Assembly (NCBI GenBank): GCA_017539645.1
Contig: JAFYCM010000018.1
Span: 1 to 37,292 of the forward strand
Reading direction: 5' to 3'
Length of the DNA: 37,292 nt
Origin: Bacteroidales bacterium
GTDB taxonomy: Bacteria > Bacteroidota > Bacteroidia > Bacteroidales > Marinilabiliaceae
Every line of letters begins with the position of its first letter. The first letter of the stretch is position 1. The notes below the pieces were generated by a model, which saw only the letters and a program-made list of their open reading frames with translations, was not told the DNA's origin and ran no database searches. A program made the position numbers and the translations under genes. Positions 23,879 to 32,477 of this stretch are shown here, one piece after another.

Positions 23879-25525
23879 ATGGCAACAACAAAGACGATGG
23901 ATTTGCTCTCGGCTATGGAGCAGATTGTGGACAAGGCTAAAGGCTCTGGACTTAGCAGCGATTTCTTTCGTAAGGCTAATACGTACATAAAATACGTATC
24001 TGAAAAGTTGGAGCTCACCAAGGAACAGAGTGTGCTGATGGCGCTATTTGTAGATAATTGTAATAACAGAAAAATCGACCTTAGCGACATCAGTAAATAT
24101 CTCGAATGCCGCAATACCAGACTTCTCAGATATATGACCGACGTTGACGAACTCGAAAAGAGAGAACTTATTAGATGCCGTCATGAGGATGAAAATACCT
24201 ACTCTGTACCCCAAGAAGTTATTGATGCATTCAAAAACAATAAAAAATATTGTCCTAAGGATTATCATGGGCTTTCGTGTCGTCAACTGTTTAGTGAACT
24301 CATTTCTCTTTTTGACTTGCGTGAAGATAAAATGCTGACCTACGAAGCTTTAGTCAGAAGAATTCACCGCCTATTCGACTGCAACAGACATTTGCTATAC
24401 GTCCAAAAAGTGAAGAGCTACGCTTTTATGGAAAGCGACGAAATGATGCTAATACTCTTTTCTCACTTATTCGTAAATAATAATGATGACAACATAGGCT
24501 TTCACGACCTCGATTTCCTTTATGATGAACACTTTCAATGGTCTGTTGCTAAGTATGGCCTTGGCGATGGTGATCATTCGCTTATGGAGGCAGGAATCAT
24601 AGAATACAACAATGCAAATGGCATGGTAGATAGAGAATCGTTCCGTATGACATTCAATGCAAAGAGAGAACTATTTGCCGAACTCAATCTCGCTTCTGCT
24701 TATCAGCGTCAGATGCGTGGCGATGTGGTGAAAGTTGAGAATATCACACCTAAAAAACTATTCTACGGCGAAAAAGTCAGCGCGCAAATTGCAGAATTGG
24801 GCAACTTGTTGAACGATGCCCAATACAAACAGATATGTGCGCGCATGAAAGAGGCAGGTTTCCGGTGCGGATTTACATGCCTGTTCTATGGTGAGCCTGG
24901 CACGGGCAAGACGGAAACCGTGCTCCAATTGGCACGGCAAACTGGGCGCAACATTCTGCAAGTAAATATTTCGCAAATAAGAAGTATGTGGGTGGGCGAG
25001 AGCGAGAAGAACATTAAGCAAGTGTTCGACACCTATCGAACGCAAGTGAACGAGTGCGAAATTGCGCCTATTCTGCTTTTCAACGAGGCCGACGCTGTTA
25101 TTAGCACCAGAAAAGAGGGCATTAACGATGCGGTTAACAAGATGGAAAACACCATTCAAAACATCATTCTTCAAGAGATGGAAACGCTCGACGGAATACT
25201 TATAGCTACAACGAACCTTGCGCAGAATATGGATGGCGCTTTCGAACGCCGATTCCTCTATAAAATCAAGTTCGAGAAACCAACTACAGAGGCTCGTATG
25301 AACATGTGGCGCGAAATGATTCCCTCGCTGGATGGCGACACGGCAACACGCTTGGCAAATAAATACGACTTCAGTGGCGGACAGATTGAAAACATTGCAC
25401 GTCACTACACCATTGGCAACATCTTGCACGGCGAGCCTCAAAACATTGCCGATAGGCTCAGCGAATATTGTGACGGTGAGCGACTTGAATCGCGCGAAAC
25501 AAGCAGAATAGGTTTCGGAAAGTAG
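23879..25525 (+). CDS. AAA+ ATPase with N-terminal winged-helix-like region
   Basis: A 548-residue cytoplasmic protein. Residues 1-270 are helical with winged-helix-like features (DLSDISKYLECRNTRLLRYMTDVDELEKRELI) and no recognised domain. The AAA+ core has Walker A GEPGTGKT (338-345), the pore-loop-like MWVGESEKN (370-378), Walker B ILLFNEADA (398-406), sensor-1 IATTN (442-446) and the arginine-finger FERRF (455-459). The Walker B aspartate is replaced by Asn (FNEAD), a variant found in a group of bacterial AAA proteins; E402 is kept, so hydrolysis is still possible. It lies 52 bp before the paired DUF262 genes and behind a terminator, so those three genes form one block. Confidence 0.9.
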   Translation: MATTKTMDLLSAMEQIVDKAKGSGLSSDFFRKANTYIKYVSEKLELTKEQSVLMALFVDNCNNRKIDLSDISKYLECRNTRLLRYMTDVDELEKRELIRCRHEDENTYSVPQEVIDAFKNNKKYCPKDYHGLSCRQLFSELISLFDLREDKMLTYEALVRRIHRLFDCNRHLLYVQKVKSYAFMESDEMMLILFSHLFVNNNDDNIGFHDLDFLYDEHFQWSVAKYGLGDGDHSLMEAGIIEYNNANGMVDRESFRMTFNAKRELFAELNLASAYQRQMRGDVVKVENITPKKLFYGEKVSAQIAELGNLLNDAQYKQICARMKEAGFRCGFTCLFYGEPGTGKTETVLQLARQTGRNILQVNISQIRSMWVGESEKNIKQVFDTYRTQVNECEIAPILLFNEADAVISTRKEGINDAVNKMENTIQNIILQEMETLDGILIATTNLAQNMDGAFERRFLYKIKFEKPTTEARMNMWREMIPSLDGDTATRLANKYDFSGGQIENIARHYTIGNILHGEPQNIADRLSEYCDGERLESRETSRIGFGK

Positions 25526-25577
25526 TATGCTTTCGCAAGAATGATATATTTGTGTTCAACTAAAACATATACGAAAT

Positions 25578-27203
25578 ATGACAGAAATACTAAAACCTGT
25601 TAGCAAGCTTCTGGGCATGAAGTTCTTTATACCATCGTATCAACGAGGATATAGATGGACAGAATCTCAAATCACTGCGTTGTTGAATGACATTTGCACT
25701 TTCGATAAATCAAAAGATGGCGAATTTTATTGTCTACAACCTTTGGTTGTGAAATATGATGATAATAAATGGCATGTAATTGATGGGCAACAACGACTTA
25801 CCACAATCTATTTGATTCTAAAAGTCCTTGGCGACAAGAATCCATTTGAACTTGAATATGAGCGAGATTCATATATCAAATGTTTAGATGTTTGTGATGG
25901 CGTATGTACAGATAATATTGAAATTTTCCATTTAACAACAGCAAGAGAAATCATCAAAGATTGGCTAGATAAGAAATTGACCGATGAACAGAAAGAGTCG
26001 TTGAAAAGCAAGTTAATGGATCAAACAAAATTCATTTTCTACAATGTTGGTGCGCTATGCGACTATGCAGAGCATGACCTTTTCAACAATCTGAACTCAG
26101 GTAAAATTGCTCTGACCAATGCGGAACTTATCAAAGCGTTATTTCTCAACAAAGTTGGAAACGAAGATGTAGTGCACAGAGAAGTCGAACAACGATTGTT
26201 AGCTGATGAATTTGACCAAATAGAAAGGACCTTGCGTCAAGACGATTTTTGGTATTTTCTGGCTGGCAATACAACCAAAACTCCTTCGTGTATAAATCTA
26301 TTGTTTGAATTGATGTTTGAAGCAGATGAAAAGGTTGACAAGAAAAAATATCCTGAATACGAGAGATTCAGAACATTTTTCTACTTCAACGACCTAATCA
26401 ATGCAAATAGAGAAAAATCATATAGTAAGTCAAAAGATTTGTGGGAAGAAGTTAGACGTGTTTTCCATGTTATGGAAGGTTGGTTCAATGATTCTGTTAT
26501 GTATAACCTTATCGGTTATCATAGGGCAGTAAATAGGAAATCGTTGGCAGATATATTCACGAAATTCAATAATTCGAAATCAAAGCATGAATTCAAAGAT
26601 TGGCTAAAGGAAGAATGTAAAGAATACATAAGCTATCCTGATGAATTTATGAATCTACGCTATGATACCAACAAATCAGAAGTGCTCAATTTGTTGCTAT
26701 TATTCAACATCGCTACACTGCTCAAGAAACCACAAGAACATGTAAAGTTCTCTTTTGCGAGCTTTCACAACTACAAGTGGGACGTAGAACACATCTCGCC
26801 TCAGAATCCCAAGGACATTGAAGCAATCAAACAGAAATTGAGAGATTGTAATTCTAACCACATATTCGATTCTTTACTGCAAAAGGATGTGGTTGACGAA
26901 GAAATGAACAAATTCTTCGCTGATGATGACGAGTTGATGGGGCTCGGCAATTTGACATTATTGACCGCACACGACAATCGAGGCATAGGTAATAAATTCT
27001 TCTTTGAGAAAAGGAATAAACTTCAAGAATATTATCAAGATGGAAGTTTCATACCAACATGTAGTTTGAATGTATTCTTGAAATTCTATACCGAAGAGCC
27101 TGACCAAATGCTGTTTTGGGATGAAAATGATAGAAAAGACTATACACAAGAGATAAAGAGTAAAATCACAGATTTTTTTGAATCAAAACCTGAACAACTA
27201 TGA
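25578..27203 (+). CDS. GmrSD-like DUF262-DUF1524 nuclease
   Basis: A 541-residue protein. The N-terminal DUF262 (ParB/Srx-like, NTP-binding) domain has FIPSYQRGYRW (17-27) and IDGQQRLTT (68-76), the DGQQR motif needed for nucleotide binding and hydrolysis. The C-terminal DUF1524 domain is of the HNH type: WDVEHISPQNP near residue 400-410 (H-I-x-P) and GLGNLTLLTAHDNRGIGNKFFFEKR near 455-480. This is the layout of fused GmrSD type IV restriction enzymes, which cut modified (for example glucosylated hydroxymethylcytosine) phage DNA. Its stop overlaps the start of the second DUF262 gene by 4 bp. Base composition is more AT-rich than the housekeeping genes nearby, consistent with transfer. Confidence 0.92.
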   Translation: MTEILKPVSKLLGMKFFIPSYQRGYRWTESQITALLNDICTFDKSKDGEFYCLQPLVVKYDDNKWHVIDGQQRLTTIYLILKVLGDKNPFELEYERDSYIKCLDVCDGVCTDNIEIFHLTTAREIIKDWLDKKLTDEQKESLKSKLMDQTKFIFYNVGALCDYAEHDLFNNLNSGKIALTNAELIKALFLNKVGNEDVVHREVEQRLLADEFDQIERTLRQDDFWYFLAGNTTKTPSCINLLFELMFEADEKVDKKKYPEYERFRTFFYFNDLINANREKSYSKSKDLWEEVRRVFHVMEGWFNDSVMYNLIGYHRAVNRKSLADIFTKFNNSKSKHEFKDWLKEECKEYISYPDEFMNLRYDTNKSEVLNLLLLFNIATLLKKPQEHVKFSFASFHNYKWDVEHISPQNPKDIEAIKQKLRDCNSNHIFDSLLQKDVVDEEMNKFFADDDELMGLGNLTLLTAHDNRGIGNKFFFEKRNKLQEYYQDGSFIPTCSLNVFLKFYTEEPDQMLFWDENDRKDYTQEIKSKITDFFESKPEQL

Positions 27204-29482
27204 GCAACGATAACACTACAAACAGCTTTGAGGAATTGACATTTCCCTCTTTGTTGAATAAATATGATAGGATTCTTGTACCCATGATTCAAAGGGATTA
27301 TGCTCAAGGCAGAACCGACAAGAAAGCACAAGAAGTTCGAACAAACATCTTGAATGACATTTTTGATAAAGAAAGTGTTCACTTCGATTTGATATTTGGG
27401 TCATGTGAAAAGAGAAATGAAAACGATGGCGAAAAATTCTGCTTTGTCCCCGTCGATGGTCAACAACGATTGACAACTCTATTCCTTTTGTTCTTATATG
27501 CCAAGAAAGTAAAAGGTTTGTGGAACGATTTGAATTTGTCAAAATTCAACTATGATACTCGCCGTGCCGCTGCCGATTTCTGTAAGAAAGTAGCAACAGA
27601 AGAATGGAATGTAAGCAATGGGAAAGTATCTGATTCAATAAAGGATTCCGTGTGGTTTATGAATTATTGGGAGAATGACCCAACTGTGGCGGGAATGCTC
27701 AATATGTTGGATGACATTCACGAAAAAGCAAAAGTAAAAGTCTTTCCTGATCTTGACAACGTAACATTCTACTTCTTTGATTTAGAGTCAAATGGTCTGA
27801 ACGAGAATCTTTACTTGAAAATGAACTCTCGTGGCAAGCCGTTGACAGCTTTTGAAAATCTAAAAGCATCTATCGAAAAAGAATTGCCTGAAGGAGAATT
27901 TGCCAAGAATTGGAAGTATAATATGGATAGAGATTGGACGAATGCTTTTTGGAATAGTGAAAAACCTGAGGAGACCGACAAAAACATAACGGCATTTATT
28001 GTGCGTTTCTTATCAGGATATTGGAATGCTTTTATGGAGAATAGAGAAGACGATAAAATCGTGGCTGACAAATTGAAAGACATAAACGGCAAGGATAACT
28101 ATGCAGATTTTATTCCATTTGAGCCAATCAAAACAGTTTTGAACTATAAAAAGAATAAGAAAAAGGATGCTTTCATAAGATTGGAGGCCGCATTTGCATC
28201 TGTTTTGAATGTAGAAAAAATTAAGCCATCATGGAAGGAGAATATTACGAGCACAAATCTATCAGAATATAAGATTATAGCAGTTGTTTTTGCTTATGTC
28301 TTGTTTGATGGGAATACACAAGCAATGCGTGTCGCTTGGAATTTAGCGGAGAATACAGTTTCGGGATATGATAATTTCATCATTTATTGTAGGCGTATTG
28401 GAGAAATTTATCGATACATAGAGATCGAAAAGATTGATATATATCATGTCTTAGAAAGCAATGAACTCAAGTTCAATAATCCTTCAGCGCAGATGACTGA
28501 AGAAATAGCCAAAGCCAAACAAATTGTAAATGGAGGTGACGAATGGGAAACGAAAATCAAAGAAGCAGAAAAGAAATATTTCTTCAAAGGTGCGATTCGC
28601 TTCTTGTTTACAAAAGAAAACGTTGGGGATGATTGGGGTAACTTTGATACAAAATGGAATAATGCAACGAAGTATTTTGATGAGAATGGTGTAAAAGAGA
28701 AAACACCATACAAGACTAATGCCTTATTGATGAAATCACTATTGGCGAATTGTGATAATTTTTTGGGAAAGATTTGGTGGCATTTTGAATTTTCAAACGA
28801 CGCGATTCGTTGGAAACGCATACTCACCTCTAACAATTGGATAGCTGCAGTTGATGCAATAATGAGAGAGGAAGTAACAAATGAAACTATAGAAAAATGC
28901 GTTAAAAGCATTACTGAACACATAAAGAATACTGTTGATGGTAGCGAAGAAATGAAAAACCTATCATACATAAAGAATATTGTTGATGATGGATTGATGG
29001 ATTACGTTTGCAATAAAATGTCAGGAGCGTGGATTCGTAGTACATATCACGGTTACCACGCAATATGGATAAGGGGGTGCCCAGCAAGCCAAGTGGTTTT
29101 AAACCCAATTTTATCAAAGTTACAATTTGAGGGTAAAATCAGTTATAGAAATACCGAAGGGCGTGATAGTACAATTCCTAATTGTAGATATTATAGGTGC
29201 TTTGACAAAAATGTGGATTTTAAGTACAAATTCAACGATAAGTATTACTATTTCAATTGGTGGGGCAACCCTAATGAAACAGAATTAGATGTTTATTTGA
29301 CCGAGGATAATTGGAATGATTACAAAAAACGTCCGAATCCCCTAAGCGACAAAGGCACTGACGAAGATAAATATTATTGTTTTCGAGTAACACCAGATAT
29401 GGTAACACCAGATATGGAAAGTAACACATCTTTATTTATTGAAGAACTCGACCGGCTTATCGATGAAGCCTCCTCAAAATAG
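27200..29482 (+). CDS. DUF262 protein without nuclease domain (partner of the preceding gene)
   Basis: A 760-residue protein starting at ATG 27200, overlapping the previous stop (ATGA), so the two are translationally coupled. It has a DUF262 domain with VPMIQRDYAQGR (27-38) and VPVDGQQRLTTLF (83-95). The DGQQR loop is intact. The remaining 600 residues show no H-I-x-P motif or other nuclease signature. A long helical middle is followed by a Trp/Tyr-rich C-terminal region (HGYHAIWIRG, KYYYFNWWGNP) that could bind nucleic acid or another partner. The coding end has an exact in-frame 15-bp duplication (29387-29401, 29402-29416). A regulatory or sensor role toward the first protein is inferred. 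Confidence 0.88.
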   Translation: MSNDNTTNSFEELTFPSLLNKYDRILVPMIQRDYAQGRTDKKAQEVRTNILNDIFDKESVHFDLIFGSCEKRNENDGEKFCFVPVDGQQRLTTLFLLFLYAKKVKGLWNDLNLSKFNYDTRRAAADFCKKVATEEWNVSNGKVSDSIKDSVWFMNYWENDPTVAGMLNMLDDIHEKAKVKVFPDLDNVTFYFFDLESNGLNENLYLKMNSRGKPLTAFENLKASIEKELPEGEFAKNWKYNMDRDWTNAFWNSEKPEETDKNITAFIVRFLSGYWNAFMENREDDKIVADKLKDINGKDNYADFIPFEPIKTVLNYKKNKKKDAFIRLEAAFASVLNVEKIKPSWKENITSTNLSEYKIIAVVFAYVLFDGNTQAMRVAWNLAENTVSGYDNFIIYCRRIGEIYRYIEIEKIDIYHVLESNELKFNNPSAQMTEEIAKAKQIVNGGDEWETKIKEAEKKYFFKGAIRFLFTKENVGDDWGNFDTKWNNATKYFDENGVKEKTPYKTNALLMKSLLANCDNFLGKIWWHFEFSNDAIRWKRILTSNNWIAAVDAIMREEVTNETIEKCVKSITEHIKNTVDGSEEMKNLSYIKNIVDDGLMDYVCNKMSGAWIRSTYHGYHAIWIRGCPASQVVLNPILSKLQFEGKISYRNTEGRDSTIPNCRYYRCFDKNVDFKYKFNDKYYYFNWWGNPNETELDVYLTEDNWNDYKKRPNPLSDKGTDEDKYYCFRVTPDMVTPDMESNTSLFIEELDRLIDEASSK

Positions 29483-29505
29483 CTAATAGCATTACTCACC
29501 ATCAT

Positions 29506-29554
29506 TTTTCTCCAGACCTGTGCTGCTTATTGGCACAGGTCTGTTTTTGTTTTG
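29506..29554 (+). terminator. Intrinsic terminator, copy 2 of a 49-bp repeat
   Basis: Same 11-bp stem, loop and T-rich tail as 23803-23851 (47 of 49 bases identical). It ends the ATPase-DUF262-DUF262 block 23 bp after the last stop. After both copies a shared ATAACTAAA occurs within about 20 bp. Confidence 0.93.
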
Positions 29555-29579
29555 TTAGCGATAACTAAATAATAATGAT

Positions 29580-30728
29580 ATGAAGAAAGAAAAGGTTGAA
29601 GACATTATTATGTCAGCAGATTTCTCTGAGTACTCCAAAGAGTTTGATGGAGATGGAAATCTTATTGGTTTGAAAGGATACGTGTGTGATGCCAACAACA
29701 GAATAACACTTGAGGAAGAATACATATTGGACATAGAGTCGAACGAGTGGATAGGAACTGATAAGTACGAGCGTACCTACGATGCCCAAGGCAACATGAC
29801 TCTTGAAATAGAATACGATTGGAATAATAAGGTAAACGCATGGTTAGAAACTTGTCGAAATAAAAGTACCTACGATGCCCGCGGCAACGAGACGCTTAGG
29901 AAAACATACGAATGGCAATATAAGAGTAACGCGTTGATAGAATTGGTAGAAGTTCGTAAGATTGAACAAACCTACGATGCCCACGACAACATGACTCTTC
30001 GGGTAGATTACGATTGGGATGATGAGAAAGGCGAGTTGGTAGAATTTTCTAAAATCGAACAAACCTACGATGCCCACGACAACATGACACTTCGGGTAGA
30101 TTACGATTGGGATGAAGAGAAAGGCGAGTTGGTAGAAGTTTCTAAAATCGAACAAACCTACGATGTCCACGACAACATGACTCTTCGGGTAGATTACGAT
30201 TGGAATGATGAGAAAGGCGAGTTGATGCAGAGTTATAAATACAAATACACCTATGATGCCAACGGCAACGAGACGCTTTGTATGAGATTCCTTTGGTCTA
30301 GAGAAGCGAATGTATGGAATGAAGTTTATAAGCTCGAACAAACCTATGATGCCTATGACAACATAACTCTTCGGGTAGATTACGATTGGGATGATGAGAG
30401 TGGCGTGTTGATGAAGAGTTATAAATGCAAAAACACCTATGACGCCCAAGGCAATATGACGCTTTGTATAAAATTCCTTTGGCTTAGAGAAGCGAATATG
30501 TGGTCAGAATGTTATAAGGTCGAACATGCATACGACACCCTCGGCAACGAGATACTTATGACAGAATACGAAGGGGTTGATAATATGACATGGATAGAAA
30601 CATGTAAGTGCGAACGTACCTACGATGCTCTCGGCAACTTGACTCGTATAAAAGAATACTACTGGGACTTAGAAGATACAAACGCATGGATTCTCTGCTC
30701 AACTACAGAATACTACTATAGAAAATAA
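29580..30728 (+). CDS. YD-type tandem-repeat protein, no signal peptide
   Basis: A 382-residue protein made almost wholly of about eleven 31-34-residue units with the pattern TYDAxxNxTLRxxYDW, then a variable acidic part. Units near 29964, 30057 and 30150 are spaced exactly 93 bp apart and nearly identical in DNA, which indicates recent expansion. The N-terminus (MKKEKVEDIIMSADFSEYSKEF) is charged, with no signal peptide or membrane helix, so it should be cytoplasmic; related YD-repeat proteins are usually exported. It starts 25 bp after the second terminator copy. The function is unknown; binding a carbohydrate, a protein or phage component are possibilities only. Confidence 0.85.
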   Translation: MKKEKVEDIIMSADFSEYSKEFDGDGNLIGLKGYVCDANNRITLEEEYILDIESNEWIGTDKYERTYDAQGNMTLEIEYDWNNKVNAWLETCRNKSTYDARGNETLRKTYEWQYKSNALIELVEVRKIEQTYDAHDNMTLRVDYDWDDEKGELVEFSKIEQTYDAHDNMTLRVDYDWDEEKGELVEVSKIEQTYDVHDNMTLRVDYDWNDEKGELMQSYKYKYTYDANGNETLCMRFLWSREANVWNEVYKLEQTYDAYDNITLRVDYDWDDESGVLMKSYKCKNTYDAQGNMTLCIKFLWLREANMWSECYKVEHAYDTLGNEILMTEYEGVDNMTWIETCKCERTYDALGNLTRIKEYYWDLEDTNAWILCSTTEYYYRK

Positions 30729-30771
30729 CTCTGTGATCTCAGTAATCTCTGAGCCTTCCTGTGTACATAAA

Positions 30772-30815
30772 CAAGAAAAGCCGCCACTATCGTATTGATA
30801 ATGACGGCTATATTA
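30772..30815 (-). terminator. Probable terminator of guaB
   Basis: AGCCG and CGGCT with partly paired CACTATC/GATAATG between form an imperfect hairpin about 20 bp beyond the guaB stop, followed on the minus strand by TTTTCTTG. Confidence 0.6.
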
Positions 30816-30833
30816 TATATGCGAATGATTGCG

Positions 30834-32312
30834 TTATCGAGAGTAGTTTGGAGCTTCCGAGGTGATTGTTACATCGTGTGGGTGGCTCTCTTGCATACCC
30901 GAAGCGGTGATGCGCACGAACTTAGCATCGTGAAGGCGTTCGATGGTAGGCGCACCGCAGTAGCCCATACCAGAGCGAATACCGCCAAGGAGCTGATAGA
31001 TAACTTCGTAGAGCGAACCTTTGTATGGCACGCGTGCGCTAATGCCTTCGGGCACGAGCTTCTTCACGTCGTCTTCGGTATCTTGGAAATAGCGGTCCTT
31101 AGAGCCTTTCTGCATAGCTTCGAGCGAACCCATACCGCGGTACGATTTGAATTTACGACCGTTGTAGATGATGGTGTCGCCGGGCGATTCCTCCACACCT
31201 GCGAAGAGCGAACCACACATCACGCTGTTTGCACCTGCAGCCAACGCTTTCACGAGGTCACCTGAGTAGCGAAGACCGCCGTCGGCAATGACAGGAATAT
31301 CGCTAAAGCCATTCTCCTTGAGGGTCTTAGCAACGTCGTAGATGGCCGAAAGTTGTGGAACGCCAACACCTGCAATGATGCGCGTAGTACATATAGAACC
31401 CGGACCGATACCAACTTTTATGGCGTCGGCACCAGCTTGAGCCAATGCAAGAGCAGCAGCACCCGTGGCAACGTTACCAACGATAATATCAATATTAGGA
31501 TATGTAGCGCGGATCTTCTTGAGCGTGTCAATAACACCCTTGCTATGTCCGTGAGCCGTATCTACAACAATTGCATCGACATTTGCTTTTACCAATGCCT
31601 CAACGCGCTCGAAAGTATTGTAGGTGATACCTACGCCTGCAGCTACGCGCAAACGGCCTTTCTCGTCTTTGCAAGCGAGTGGCTTGTCTTTAGCCTTGGT
31701 GATGTCTTTGTAAGTAACAAGACCGATGAGTTTGCCTTGCTTGTCGACAACCGGAAGCTTCTCAATTTTGTAGTGTTGGAGAATTTCGGCAGCCTTCTCA
31801 AGATTTGTTGTCTGATCTGTAGTAATAAGATCTTCTTTAGTCATCACCGAGTCAATCGTCTTGCTCAGGTCGTGCTCGAAACGCAAGTCGCGGTTTGTAA
31901 CTATGCCCACAAGCGTGTTCTCGTCGTCTACAACGGGAATACCACCGATGTGATACTCGCGCATAATTTTCAGGGCGTCTTCAACCGTTTTGTCGCGGCG
32001 GATAGAGATAGGGTCGTAAATCATACCATTTTCGGCACGTTTTACTATCTCTACTTGTTTGGCTTGCTCTTCGATGGTCATATTTTTATGTATGACACCG
32101 ATGCCGCCTTCGCGAGCAATAGCGATAGCCAATGGAGCTTCTGTAACAGTGTCCATAGCTGCCGAAACGATTGGAGAATTAAGCCTGATGTGGCGAGAAA
32201 AGTTGCTGCTTAGATCTACTTCGCGTGGAAGAACTTCGGAATAAGCTGGGATGAGAAGAACGTCGTCGAACGTCAAACCATCCATTGCAATTTTATCTTC
32301 AATAAATGACAT
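30834..32312 (-). CDS. guaB: IMP dehydrogenase
   Basis: A 492-residue protein starting at the ATG at 32312 ([20 protein letters not shown]), the normal length. Two CBS domains (about 100-205) are inserted in the TIM-barrel. The active-site loop [11 protein letters not shown] carries the catalytic C308, and the [10 protein letters not shown] and KGSKDRYF segments of the flap region are present. It oxidises IMP to XMP with NAD+, the committed step of guanine nucleotide synthesis. It diverges from the chloride transporter gene across 165 bp, with TATCTTTG (32342-32349, minus) as a likely -7 element. It forms the right border of the accessory island. Confidence 0.98.
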   Translation of the reverse strand: MSFIEDKIAMDGLTFDDVLLIPAYSEVLPREVDLSSNFSRHIRLNSPIVSAAMDTVTEAPLAIAIAREGGIGVIHKNMTIEEQAKQVEIVKRAENGMIYDPISIRRDKTVEDALKIMREYHIGGIPVVDDENTLVGIVTNRDLRFEHDLSKTIDSVMTKEDLITTDQTTNLEKAAEILQHYKIEKLPVVDKQGKLIGLVTYKDITKAKDKPLACKDEKGRLRVAAGVGITYNTFERVEALVKANVDAIVVDTAHGHSKGVIDTLKKIRATYPNIDIIVGNVATGAAALALAQAGADAIKVGIGPGSICTTRIIAGVGVPQLSAIYDVAKTLKENGFSDIPVIADGGLRYSGDLVKALAAGANSVMCGSLFAGVEESPGDTIIYNGRKFKSYRGMGSLEAMQKGSKDRYFQDTEDDVKKLVPEGISARVPYKGSLYEVIYQLLGGIRSGMGYCGAPTIERLHDAKFVRITASGMQESHPHDVTITSEAPNYSR

Positions 32313-32341
32313 TGATATGTTGTTTAGATACGAATTGCGCG

Positions 32342-32349
32342 CAAAGATA
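32342..32349 (-). promoter_or_regulatory. -7 element of guaB
   Basis: On the minus strand this reads TATCTTTG, a TAnnTTTG match 30 bp before the ATG. No clear -33 element at the usual spacing. Confidence 0.5.
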
Positions 32350-32477
32350 TATATAGAATTAGAAATTGGAAATTTGAAGATAGAAATCCTCCGACATTTG
32401 ATAATTCTCAATTGCCGATGCTCTCGTAACATTTTTTTACTTTTCTATGCGCGGCGCAGTAGATATATTCGCGCGTT

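Noticed and set aside
29964-30242. 93-bp repeats considered as a CRISPR-like array
   Set aside because: The repeats are coding, contiguous and in frame, with no spacers.
29844-30449. 201-residue minus-strand open frame opposite the repeat protein
   Set aside because: It exists only because the repeats are in phase; the plus frame covers the whole array and has the YD-type pattern.
31353-32213. 286-residue plus-strand open frame opposite guaB
   Set aside because: guaB is unambiguous on the minus strand; the opposite frame has no motif.
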